From contig CM066327.1 of NCBI GenBank assembly GCA_033807775.1, forward strand, positions 93,456,295-93,520,294: a stretch of DNA of 64,000 bases, given 5' to 3'. The DNA is from Saussurea involucrata. Taxonomy: Eukaryota; Streptophyta; Magnoliopsida; Asterales; Asteraceae. Position 1 is the first letter of the stretch. Each line of letters starts with the position of its first letter. A program made the translations under genes and the position numbers. The notes below the pieces were generated by a model, which was given only the letters and a program-made list of their open reading frames with translations, was not told the DNA's origin and did no database searches. Positions 1-9,008 of the stretch are shown here, piece after piece.

Positions 1-560
1 TATTTAAAAGGTACCATCCACCATGGTCTCTTCCTACATCGCCATTCCTCCTTGGAACTCAAAGCCTTTTCAAACTCTGATTGGGGAGGAGTCTCCACCA
101 AAGGCCGCTCCACAACATCTTATCTCATCTACTCGACAGGAACATTATCTCATGGCGGTCTTCCCGTCAGAAGTCAGTCTCCCGCTCTTCAACCGAAGCT
201 GAGTATAAAGCCCTGGAAAATGCTGCAGCTGAGCTATCATGGGTTAAAAATCTCCTTACTGAACTTGGTGTTTCCGTCTCACATGCACCAACCCTCCACT
301 GTGACAACACGGGTGCTACCTATCTTTGCGCCAACCCTGTCTATCATTCACGTATGAAGCATGTCGCCTTGGATTACCATTTTGTTAGAGAGCAAGTTTC
401 TACTGGTACCCTAAAGGTTCGCCACATTCACACACTCGACCAACCTGCTGATGTTCTCCCAAAATCGTTGGGTCGGGTTCCCTTTCTAAAATTCAGGTCC
501 AAGATTGGAGTCACCGACGGATCATCCATCTTGCGGGGGCGTATCAAGGAGAACCGATAA
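1..560 (+). pseudogene. Ty1/copia reverse transcriptase tail and RNase H, broken (Ale/Retrofit-like)
   Basis: The window opens inside a copia polyprotein. From base 1, frame 1 reads YLKGTIHHGLFL and then SDWGG, the end of the reverse transcriptase connection and the start of RNase H. A one-base shift near position 140 moves the reading to frame 3, which continues SWRSSRQKSVSRSSTEAEY, then LHCDNTGATYL, and stops at 558-560 after SILRGRIKENR. The three acidic RNase H positions (D of SDWGG, E of STEAEY, D of CDN) are still present. RNase H degrades the genomic RNA strand during reverse transcription. The closing SILRG motif resembles Ale/Retrofit copia elements; that lineage call is inference. 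The rest of the element lies left of the window. Confidence 0.85.
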
Positions 561-715
561 TCATGCACATTTATAGCTGTCAATATATTCATATATTTTG
601 ATAACATTCATTCCATGTATAGCTCCTTAATTTATGCTCTTTCTGTTGTACCAAGTCCTATATATGTACCTCTGTATTTGTGAATTATAACACGATTCAT
701 TCAGCCTTCATACTT
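561..715 (+). repeat. Probable decayed 3' LTR remnant of the same copia element
   Basis: Directly after the polyprotein stop comes a short AT-rich stretch with CCTATATATGTACCTCTG and then AATTATAACACGATTCATTCAG. This looks like the TATA-proximal and terminal parts of short Ale-type LTRs. No second copy is in the window, so the LTR ends cannot be fixed. Bases 716-831 show no recognisable feature. Confidence 0.35.
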
Positions 716-831
716 TCCATATTCATTAGGAAAGGTAAACGCCTACCACGTAAACTATCAACTTTCAAAACCATCAAGCACACATTTCAGTAGTTCATAT
801 TCATGTATTCATACTCTGCATCACTTATAAT

Positions 832-1232
832 TTTAAGCATCAATAGATTCAGCTTCCAACTCAATGACACTCATTTTTTCTCTAATTCATTAAATTGCAG
901 CTTCAGTGCAAAAAGCAACAAGATCAGTACCAACATAACCATGGTGTTACTTTAGCTATTCTTTCCAAATCAACTTGAAATATTTTAATTTAAATTGGTG
1001 ATCAACTAGATAGTTATGGCTATCACAACAAATCATTTAGAAAACTGAAGGTTTCTTATTCGTGGTGTGGATACGAATAACCTCAAGACGTCCAACTTCA
1101 TCAGGCACACCAACATCTATTTCCCAATCGAACCTGCCAAGCCTTCTCAGAGCAGGATCAATCATGATTTGTAGCCCCCGTTACAATAGCATGTAAGGCA
1201 CAAGATTTTAATCCATCCATAAGCGTCAATAC
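832..1232 (-). pseudogene. CDC48/p97 AAA-ATPase gene fragment
   Basis: On the minus strand two blocks match plant CDC48 (Cdc48/p97, the ubiquitin-dependent segregase). Block one (about 1232 to 1045) reads TLMDGLKSCALHAIVTGATN, then after a small deletion IDPALRRLGRFDWEIDVGV and PDEVGRLEVIRIHT. This is the Walker B-to-sensor part of an AAA domain. The deletion removes the RPNS segment expected in the family and breaks the frame. Block two (about 975 to 838) reads VDLERIAK, HGYVGTDLVAFCTEAA and MSVIELEAESIDA. About 70 AT-rich bases separate the blocks, consistent with a short intron ending in AG. There is no start, no complete ATPase domain and no open frame, so this is a captured or decayed fragment. 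Confidence 0.8.
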
Positions 1233-1323
1233 GTGTGAAGAACCCAGGTATAAGCATTAACAATGCAATGTCAAGCATAGATTTTAATCCATCCATAAGC
1301 GTTAACAATGCATTGTCAAGCAA
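1205..1323 (-). repeat. Local duplication inside the CDC48 fragment
   Basis: The bases encoding LTLMDGLKS occur twice, at about 1206-1232 and 1279-1305. Each is followed on the plus strand by a shared block containing TTAACAATGCA and TGTCAAGCA. The second copy lacks the intervening segment, so this is an imperfect tandem duplication that arose after the fragment lost function. Confidence 0.6.
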
Positions 1324-1430
1324 AGACACTGATGAAGATACCAAAACGAAAGCTCTAGATATTTAGCATTAATAATATGAAACCACAGAGCTTGTAAATA
1401 TCATTAAGCATTGAATATTATATTCAACTA

Positions 1431-1741
1431 AGGGGCCGTTTACAAAACGCTTACTCGGGTAAGTGCTTACCAAGTCACATTAGCTTACCGGATGAATATG
1501 ACAAGGACCAAGAATCTCACCCGGTAAGAGCGGTAGCAAGGATCGAGAGTCGAAAGAAAGGACCGAGAGTCTTACCCGGTAAGTGAGTGCGACGACTCTT
1601 ACCATGCTTACTACATACCGGCTAAATTGTTGTATACAATGCCATTTTGATGAACTAAAATCTTACCCGGAAAATAGGTGACAGTGTTAGAATTTTACCG
1701 GTAAGTGATTACCCGGGTAAGTGATTAGGTTAAGGGACCCT
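1431..1741. mobile_element. Small inverted-repeat DNA element (MITE-like)
   Basis: The stretch begins AGGGGCCGTTTACAAAACGC and ends GGTTAAGGGACCCT. The reverse complement of the end aligns to the start over about 42 bases with roughly 70 percent identity and one indel, sharing the CGGGTAA...CTTACC core. The interior repeats CTTACCCGG and CCGGGTAAG in both orientations. It is about 311 bp with no coding capacity. No clean target duplication is visible at the edges, so the superfamily (hAT or Harbinger) is not fixed. Confidence 0.5.
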
Positions 1742-2260
1742 ATGTTTCAGTCGATTCTCAAAACCAAGCATCATGAGAAAAATAACATGTACCATCTGCC
1801 TTATAATCTTGTAGTCTTTTGCCAACTTCTTTACAGTATGAATTAAACTTAAGGGTTCTCCTTATGACACCAATTCATTTCAGCCTTCTCCAAGCTCTAT
1901 CTGCAAAAATTCTTGAAGGAGGTATCTGCATTTCCATGTTCATGAAGAGGATTGGCATTAAATTCCATTTGTTCGATGAAACCATAACACACATATAAAG
2001 CATGGATTCCATTTGTTCAATGAAACACGACTCTATATAGAAAAGTAGATAATTTTTTTTTCAAACTTTACATAACATTCGACAAAAGATGGGTGTTTTC
2101 TTACAGTGAAGAACCATAGACAACAAGTAGCAGAGATGAATAGTCCTAAGCTAGAAAACCTAAAGAAAAAAATCTTCATTTTGTCTGCAACTCCTAGTTT
2201 GTTCAATATTTGTTACCTTCATTAGATGCCAAGAAGAAGAGAAGATGAAAGAGAGTTCAT
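1742..2260. other. No gene or element recognised
   Basis: AT-rich sequence without a coding region or repeat I can name. A short direct repeat (GCATGGATTCCATTTGTTC near 1999, related to bases near 1960) is the only visible structure. Confidence 0.5.
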
Positions 2261-3193
2261 AACAACGTGAAATTTGAAATTGGTTAATAGAAGATGAAAG
2301 AGAGTTCATAACAGCTTGAAAACAATTGGCATCTCTTCATTGATTGCCCGGTTACCACTAAGGTTTGGAAAGAGGCAAATCTTTGGGACCTCGTTAATTC
2401 AAGGGCGTAGAATTCCGAAGACTTTACTACTTTTTTATTCTCCCTTTTTTATGACGGCACTTTTTCCAAGCGTGACACTTTTTAATGGTTCTTTGGAGCA
2501 TTTGGAACATGTGGAATGACGCGTGGTAAAATGGTGCGGTTAAATTGCCTTCCGTCGTGTCAAGACGCGCCTCCATTGTGCTCTCGGATTGGCTTACGGC
2601 CAATGCCCTCCGTTCACGGCTTGAGCCCCCCGTCATGTTTCTTTCGTGTGATCGATGGCATGTTCCACCGACGGGATTTCTCAAATGCAATTTAGACGCC
2701 GCTTTATTTTGCGTTCCCAACCTTTCGGGCTCCGGGGCGATCTTACGCGATGAACACGGGTCCTTTGTTGCGGCCAAAACCTTCCTTGTAAACGGTACTC
2801 CTTCGGTCAAAGAGTGCGAGGCTTTGGCTCTTTCGAGGGCGATCGAGTGGGTCTTGGGACATGGATTTCAACGGGTTATTTTCGAATCCGACACAAAGAT
2901 TGTTGTCGATGCTTTCCACTCCGGTCAAGATGACTGTTCGGCTTTTGGAGACATCATTGCTAATTGTAGATCCCTTCTCTCGCGAAATGACTCCTTCTCA
3001 TTGCAGTTCACTATGAGACATTCTAACGGGGCCGCTCACATCTTAGCTAGGAATGCCATAAACCTTCCCAGTAATTCCACTTTTTTTAGCATGCCTAGCT
3101 TTCTGTACGATCATGTAATCTCGATTTGTAATCTTTCTCATTAATGAAACGTTTCCTTTTATTTAAAAAAAAAAAACAACTTGAAATTTGAAA
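2261..3193 (+). mobile_element. 5'-truncated plant L1-type LINE with target duplication
   Basis: The 3' end is a poly(A) run at about 3163-3176. The 19 bases that follow (3175-3193) match 2261-2279 at 18 of 19 positions (AACAACGTGAAATTTGAAA on the left, G to T on the right), the target-site duplication expected from target-primed reverse transcription. Between the left duplication and the first LINE base (about 2322) lies a second copy of the upstream flank: AGAAGATGAAAGAGAGTTC occurs near 2239 and again near 2290. The LINE keeps only about 820 bp of its 3' end, the usual result of incomplete reverse transcription. Confidence 0.85.
2322..3144 (+). pseudogene. LINE ORF2 C-terminus: zf-RVT and RVT_3 RNase H-like domain
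   Basis: Two domains are readable. Bases 2322-2410 encode HLFIDCPVTTKVWKEANLW, typical of the zinc-binding zf-RVT region after plant LINE reverse transcriptase. After a stop and frame changes near 2410-2545, a 199-codon open frame to 3144 carries an RNase H-like fold: CNLDAAL, GSGAILRDEHG, KECEALALSRAIEWV, FESDTKIVVDAF and RHSNGAAHILARNA. The D, E and D acidic residues and the final AHxLAR motif are intact. The open frame is a fragment of ORF2, not a gene with its own start. Confidence 0.88.
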
Positions 3194-3237
3194 AGACCAC
3201 TCCAAAATTTGAATCTACAAAGTTGGATGGCAAATTA

Positions 3238-3538
3238 GAGCATCCACAGTCATGAACATGTTTAGAGGTTCATGATTCTGTCAAATCAATCCAATTTTCT
3301 CTTTCCTGCACATTTTATAAACCTTTCACCCAATCATGAACCGGTCCATAGTTTATATAATAAAAAAATTTACTATTATAGTTAAAACACAATATTTAAT
3401 ATATACTTATAATAATTAAAAGACAATAATTAAAATTACAATAATTAAAATTACAATAATAAGTCATAATAATTAAAAGTTACAATAACTAAAAAAACAA
3501 TTTTAATAAATCTACACCAATCTTCCGTAAACCGTTCT
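3238..3538 (-). mobile_element. Probable terminal segment of a PIF/Harbinger element
   Basis: GAGCATCCACAGTC at 3238-3251 follows TTA, the three-base target typical of PIF/Harbinger. The rest is AT-rich with repeated AATAATTAAAATTAC, a motif also present in the Harbinger element right of the stack (56553-56690). Its orientation fits the 3' end of the minus-strand transposase at 55685-56449, so I infer that element A inserted in one Harbinger copy and that part of the transposase was later lost. The matching right terminus was not found. Confidence 0.4.
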
Positions 3539-4235
3539 TGTTAAAAATGTCTCAAATTTTGGTCTGCTCGCGGGCGGGCCAAACATGCATTTTTTAGGTA
3601 GAAGGTTTGGTAAAGGGCGCGAGCACTGTTCACAGCTTCCTAGAAAGTTATTTTTCCATCAGATTTTCTTTTCTTTATTTTAAGGGATTGTGTCTCTTTT
3701 GATATCCTCTCCTTGGCCCACAAAAATCTGATTATACATGCTTGGAAGACTCATCTTTGCCAAAGCTACATCTTTCACCAAAATGGATTCTTCCAGATCA
3801 CACTCCATTGTTCTCATTTGAGTGCTTTCCCAAAATAGCTAGAGCTTTGGGCATAAAAACCTAACTGAAGAACATGTTTAGATATCACCCCTTTTATCAT
3901 TTCTATCTTCAAATACACACACTCACCATGGTTGTGATTCTACTCCTTCAAGAGCTTTGTAATCTTCTTCTTTCACTAGTGGATTTCTCTCGGTGGTCTC
4001 CTCCACCCGTGGTTTTCTCCCGATTTGGGTTTCCATGTAAATCTTGGTGTTGTCTTCTAGCTCTTTCTCTTTATTTTGTGTTGTCTTCTATCTTGGGTTT
4101 GAGAATATTGTCTTATACACTAAGAACACCCAAGCTAGGGATTCATTGGGATCACTAACTTATCACTTGTTTGACTTTGGTTAAAATCTTTAGTTTAGGT
4201 TTAAGTTAGCATTATCTCCTTTCCGTTTTACAACA
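3539..4235 (+). repeat. Element A 5' LTR
   Basis: It starts TGTTAAAAATGTCTC and ends TTTTACAACA directly before the primer site, with TG...CA ends and 697 bp. The partner at 54988-55698 has two small insertions near its start and lacks the last part. Short reading frames in this LTR are not genes. Confidence 0.85.
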
Positions 4236-4237
4236 AT

Positions 4238-4249
4238 TGGTATCAGATC
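4238..4249 (+). other. Element A primer binding site (initiator tRNA-Met)
   Basis: TGGTATCAGATC lies two bases after the LTR end. It differs by one base from TGGTATCAGAGC, the copia site complementary to the 3' end of plant initiator tRNA-Met. Confidence 0.85.
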
Positions 4250-4309
4250 ATCTTTGGTTATTTTAGTGTAGAAGACTTTATTTTGGGTTCTCATTATTTT
4301 GTGGTTATT

Positions 4310-5060
4310 ATGGCATCCATGAGATATGATATTCCATTATTAGATAGAAACACTAAATTTTCTTTGTGGCTAGTGAATATGAAAGATATTCTCATTCAAA
4401 TGGATTTGCATCAAACCTTGAAAGGTTTTAACAAATGCCTTCTACTTGGACTCTACCTGAAAAACAATTGAAAGATTTAAAGGCATCTTCTCAAATTCGT
4501 TTACATCTATCTAATGATATTTTGCAAGATGTTTTGAAATAAAAACCAATCGCCGCTCTACGGGATAAGTTGGAGCAATTGTTGTTGACAAATAGCCTTC
4601 CCAACAAGTTGCACTTGAAGCAACGTTTGTTCACTCACAAGCTTAATGAAGGCGGTTCCGTAACCAAGCATGTCTCCAAGTTCAAGGAAATTATTTGTGA
4701 CTTAGAGAACATGGATGTTAAGTATGATGAGAAGATTTAGGCTTATTCTTATTATGCACTTTGCTAACTCTTATGCTAATTTCAGGGAGACTATTCTATA
4801 TAGCTGTGATGTTCTTGTATTAGATGATGTTCTTAATTCCTTGAGTTCCAAGGAAAAGATGAAGCAGATAATGGTGGTCGGAGATTCTAAGGCCGAAGGT
4901 CTTAGTATTCGTGGGAGATCTTTTGATAAAATCTTAAAGAGCCCGACGTGTCACCTGTCAAAATCAAAAGCCAAAGATAAGGCAAGTTTTGCAACTATTA
5001 CAAGATGAAGGGTCATGTGATTGATGATTGTTTCAAGCTTCAAAACAAGAACAAAGCTAA
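4310..5060 (+). pseudogene. Element A gag (UBN2-type capsid), broken
   Basis: The ATG at 4310 (MASMRYDIPLLDRNTKFSLW) is chosen over an in-frame upstream ATG because Tork/Tnt1 Gag proteins start this way. The frame is lost at about 4434 by a one-base deletion, with stops at 4540 and 4738. Capsid motifs LHLSNDILQDVL and KLHLKQRLFTHKLNEGGS remain readable. The nucleocapsid knuckle at 4990-5031 is CNYYKMKGHVIDDC, where the second cysteine has become tyrosine, so zinc and RNA binding would be lost. Gag forms the particle that packages element RNA in the cytoplasm. Confidence 0.85.
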
Positions 5061-6213
5061 TGTCAAAAGAAAGACAAATGATTCTGGTGAATCCGAAGTG
5101 GTCGAAGAGCTTGCGGGTGACCTCATGGTGATCTTGGATGAGGACAATATGTATTCATCTGAGTGGATTCTTGATTTCAGTTGCACTTATCCTATGTGCC
5201 CTAACCGTGATTGGTTCTCCTCATACGAGCCTTGTACGGGTTCAGTTCGAGTTGGTAATGGAGCCTTATGCGAGGTTCTGGGTCAAGGCAACATTCAGAT
5301 CAAAATGTTCAATGGTGTCATCCGTACATTGGGAAATGTCAAACATGTTCTTAATTTGAAGAGAAACTTGATATCTCTTAGCTCTCTTGATCAAAAGGGC
5401 TATCGTTTTTCCGGTGAAGGTGGAGTTCTCAAAGTTACAAGAGGTTCTCTTGTGTTCATGAGAGGCAAACGAAAGGATGCCGATTTTTATGTTATGGAGG
5501 GCACTACCATTCTTGGCGATTCCGGGGTAGCATCATCATCATCATCATTATTTTCCGACAAGTCGAGGTTGTGGAACATGAGGTTGGGCCATATAAGCGA
5601 AAACGGTATGGCGGTGTTGAGCAAAAGAAACTTGTTATGCGGTCAAAGCATAGATAAACTTCCCTTTTTATAAACATTGTGTTTTCGTGTAGCAAAAGAA
5701 AGTTTCATTTCCAAGTGCCACTCATTCAAACAAGGGTATTCTCGACTATGTGCATTCGGATCTTTGGAGACTGGAAAAGGTACAATCGCACGGTGGTGCT
5801 TCGTACATGTTGACTATTATTGACGATTTCTCGCGCAAAGTTTGGGAGTTTTTCTTGAAGAATAAGAGCGATGTGTTTGCTTCTTTCCGTGATTGGAAAG
5901 TGATGATTGAAAAGCAAACCAACAAGCAAGTCAAGTTACCTCCGTACCGATAATGGGTTGGAGTTTTGCACGAAAGAGTTTAATGCCTATAGTCGAGCTC
6001 ATGGCATTACTAGACACTATACGGTGGTTCATACTCATCAACAAAATGGTATGGCCGAACACATGAACCGTACAATTATGGAAAAGGTTCGTTGCATGTT
6101 GTCTAATTCCAGAATGACAAAGACATTTTGGGCCGAAGTCGCTTCATATGCTTGCTACATCATTAATCGCTCTTCATCTTTTGCCATTGACAAGTCGACA
6201 CCTATAGAGGTGT
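5061..6213 (+). pseudogene. Element A protease and integrase, broken
   Basis: The protease region reads WILDFSCTYPMCPNRDW; the catalytic D-S-G triad has become D-F-S. The pre-integrase domain follows (LWNMRLGHISENGMAVLSK) but stops at 5671-5673 before its CxxC pair. The integrase core then appears in two frames: YVHSDLW with the first D near 5760, RTDNGLEF with the second D near 5948, and QQNGMAEHMNRT with the E near 6056. A frameshift near 5940 separates them. The sequence is cut at 6213 within the codons for PIEV-W and resumes at 51034 with VWSSKPADY, which fixes the S1 insertion point. Confidence 0.88.
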
Positions 6214-6381
6214 TGTAACACCCGTATATTCGGTAAATCCTTATCTCGCACCTTCCTTATTTACCTATATTTGGAAACCATAATTGGAAACTTTTCGTTG
6301 GAATCAGTTCTGCATCGTATGTGCCTCGGTTCGAAAAAGAAAGTCGAAAATCGGGATCAGTAAGGCTTGTGCGAGAAGGCC

Positions 6382-6526
6382 GCGATTGTGACAGAGTCTC
6401 ACTCTCATCGGGAACTCTCGTGGGTTATGTACCGCGGGTGGAGGGGAGTGGGCTACTATGCCTGCGATTGTGACAGGGTGTCACTCTCGCGGGGCAAGGT
6501 CGTCGTCGGGGGTCTGGCCTATAAAA
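6382..6526 (+). promoter_or_regulatory. S1 LTR core promoter with upstream 25-bp direct repeat
   Basis: TATAAAA sits at 6520-6526, followed by a pyrimidine-rich stretch (CCCCATTTCTCTCATTCTC). Upstream, GCGATTGTGACAG plus TCTCACTCTC occurs at about 6382 and again at about 6464, an 82-bp spacing in a GC-rich island. This fits an LTR U3 promoter and places S1 on the plus strand. Confidence 0.5.
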
Positions 6527-7968
6527 TGCAGTTTCCCCATTTCTCTCATTCTCACTTCACCCACTTCGTTTTTCTCTCCCAAGAACCGAACCCTAACCCC
6601 TCTAAACCTTGTTTTGAGCCCCCTAATTGGGTACAAGGGTGTAAATGTCATTTTCTCATCTCATTAAAGGTTCCAAGCTTTTAGAGTTCATCAAACCCTT
6701 TCCTTCCTTTTTGAAGAAATGAAGATTGAGGTTCATACTGGTAACCCTAGAGGTGCTTTGTTGGTGGATTCAAGGTAATCATCTCTTTTCTCCATCTAAG
6801 AAATTAGGGTTTTGGTATAAGTTGAGATATTGATGTAAAATGTTTGAGGAACGATTCTAAATGGTTGAATATAGATATTGATGGTTGGAAACTTGTGGAT
6901 CTAGGTTTTTGGAAGATTTGGCTTGAGGATTCAAGTTTTTCAAAGGAGCTCATATTGGGGAAAAATCTAAATTTTGCCTAAATCTAGCAATGTGAGTTCA
7001 AGTTGATTTGTGAAACCGTTGTACATGTCAAAATCTTTATTTTAAAGTGTTTATGTGTTTTACTTAAAATTATCAATTGTCGAGTTGTTTATCGGGTTTT
7101 GATTATTTGAAGTGTTTAGCTTTACAAATCTTGTAAAACACCCACATTTGAGATTTTTGGGTAATTGACAAATAAATCACGAATGAATTTTTTTTGTTAA
7201 TTTATTGCATAAGTGGAGGTTGTTTGGTCAAAATGCACTTTTAGTGGTTGTTGAAATTATGCAAGGTTTATGATATGGTACGTTTTGAAAATGTGAACGT
7301 GTGAGTGGTGGATTTTGGTCAATCTCGACCTTATGAAGATTTTGAGAATTGTAAACCTTTTCATTTTGGACCGGAGGCCAATTGAGAGTTAAGAGACAAA
7401 GATTTTGGGTAACAATGTATTTTGTTTTATGTAACCGTGTTGGCATTGTGTATTTAGCCAAATGTTTATTTTGCCTTTAAGGGCTTGATTTATACTCTCA
7501 AATGGGTCTTTGGGGTGTTTGCCGGTTTTAGTAGCTCGAGATGGAGCTTTGGATGTATTATGCACTTAATTGCATTTTATTTGAGAATATCCCCTTTTGA
7601 GTGTTTTATCTCATAAGTGAATACCATTTGACATTTATGCACTCTTGGTACTTTTTGGGTTTATAAACCATTGCGAGTTATATACATTATCGAGTTATAA
7701 AGTATTGGAGTATATATATATATATATATGGTTTGACTTCATTTGGAAAGTGGCAATGAAGGGGTTTTGAGTTAGTTTTTCCTTGGAGCATGTACTTGCA
7801 TAATGTGGGTTAGATACACTTCAATTGCCTATGTTGACTTTTAACAAATGGTCATTTGATCTTCTGAGCCAATGGATCGGTTTTTGGACTCTATGGGGTC
7901 TTGAGGACATTTTTCCAATTTTGATAGCTCAATGTAGAGCTTTGGTTATTATTTGCATGTATTGCATC

Positions 7969-8515
7969 TGACAGTTTAGGATCCACTCTTACAATCAATA
8001 TATCAATGTATATAACAGTAATTGAGAAGTAATATGATCGAACCAACTTGTATTCAATGAAGAACAGATTTACAGATCTTAGAGAGAGATTATCTCAAAG
8101 ATTACAAAAGATGAATACAAATATATGTGGGAAAGTCAGTTAGCGCAACAGTGCTAACCACTATATATACTGCAATGGAAACACTAAAGCTACAGTACAT
8201 ATAAGAAAGACTAATAGGAACAATACACGTGTCCTAATTAGTTAACTAAATACAAAGTAAAGTATCTAGTTATAAGTTCTGAACATGTTGTTCTGAACAT
8301 GTTGTTCAGAACATCTGAACATTATTCTGAATAAGCTTCTCAGAACATCTGAACATTATTCTGACTCTTCTTCTCAGACTTCAATACTTAGCAAACTTTC
8401 AGAGCGTTCCTTCTGAGCCTTCTTGGTCAGAACTCTGACTCTTCTCTTCAGAACATCTGAGCCTTGTTATCAGAATTCAACACTTGGTTTATTGACAAAA
8501 CTCAGATCTAACAAC
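7969..8515 (-). mobile_element. F: solo LTR of the element E family
   Basis: On the minus strand it starts TGTTAGATCTGAGTTTTGTC and ends ACTGTCA. It shares with element E LTRs the start, GACACGTGTA, TCTTATATGTACTGTAGC, a TATATATAG box and the GATTGTAAGAGT tail. It is 547 bp with no internal region. Flanks are GCATC (7964-7968) and ACATC (8516-8520), a 5-bp target duplication with one mismatch. It lacks the 23-bp minisatellite of the E LTRs. The upstream part is dense in GTTCTGAACAT and TTCAGAAC. Confidence 0.82.
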
Positions 8516-8622
8516 ATCTTATTTGGGAATTACATGATTTGATTGTGTTGGTTATTCTTTTGGAAGGTCATGCATAAATTTCTAAAGAAAATAAGCTTGT
8601 TTTGGATGGTGAGATCCCAAGG

Positions 8623-8664
8623 TAAAGATCCGGTTTGGGTTGAACTTGGTGGTTTTAGGCTAAA
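8623..8664 (+). repeat. 34-bp tandem array in S1, left part
   Basis: TAAAGATCCGGTTTGGGTTGA begins here; the array resumes at 50028 after element B. B inserted at the CTAAA that opens a repeat unit. Confidence 0.75.
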
Positions 8665-8995
8665 TGTGATCCCAGATCTAATCAAGTAACAATGCTAGAA
8701 CCATGAAAGATCTTCATTGGATGAGAGAAATAATACAAGAATTGAAGTAGATCCCCTTTCTCTCTCTAGATTCTCTCTCTAGGATGTCATCCATCCATTT
8801 ACACGTATGAGACTTCTTTATGAGACTTACTTCAATTTCTATTACAAAGTACCTATTTATACCTCTTGACTATCTCACTTAAAGCACTTTGACTTTGACT
8901 TATACACCCTTTACTTTGACTTTTACAAAGACTTTGACTCTCTACAATTATTACAAATACACATTAAATCTTGAATACATTTATGCTCTAACAAT
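8665..8995 (-). repeat. Element B 3' LTR
   Basis: On the minus strand it starts TGTTAGAGCATAAATG and ends CTGGGATCACA, 331 bp. A TATAAATA box (minus strand) lies at 8854-8861. The tail carries CTAGAGAGAGAATC repeated about 15 bases apart. Confidence 0.88.
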
Positions 8996-9008
8996 CCCCC
9001 CTATGGAT
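8996..9008 (-). other. Element B polypurine tract
   Basis: CCATAGGGGGGAT on the minus strand abuts the 3' LTR. It would prime plus-strand DNA synthesis. Confidence 0.8.

Noticed and set aside
1162..1344. 60-codon minus-strand open frame
   Set aside because: It includes the duplicated LTLMDGLKS of the CDC48 fragment and then runs out of frame; it is not a gene.
3874..4158. 94-codon hydrophobic open frame, similar to 55110-55565
   Set aside because: Both lie in the LTRs of element A; the similarity is LTR identity, not protein conservation.
6367..6684. 105-codon open frame near a TATA box
   Set aside because: It overlaps the LTR promoter of S1 and reads through its direct repeats; no protein family is recognisable.
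8281..8470. Possible CRISPR-like or satellite array of TTCTGAAC motifs
   Set aside because: Spacing is irregular and the motifs are the family word of the E/F LTR; there are no spacers.
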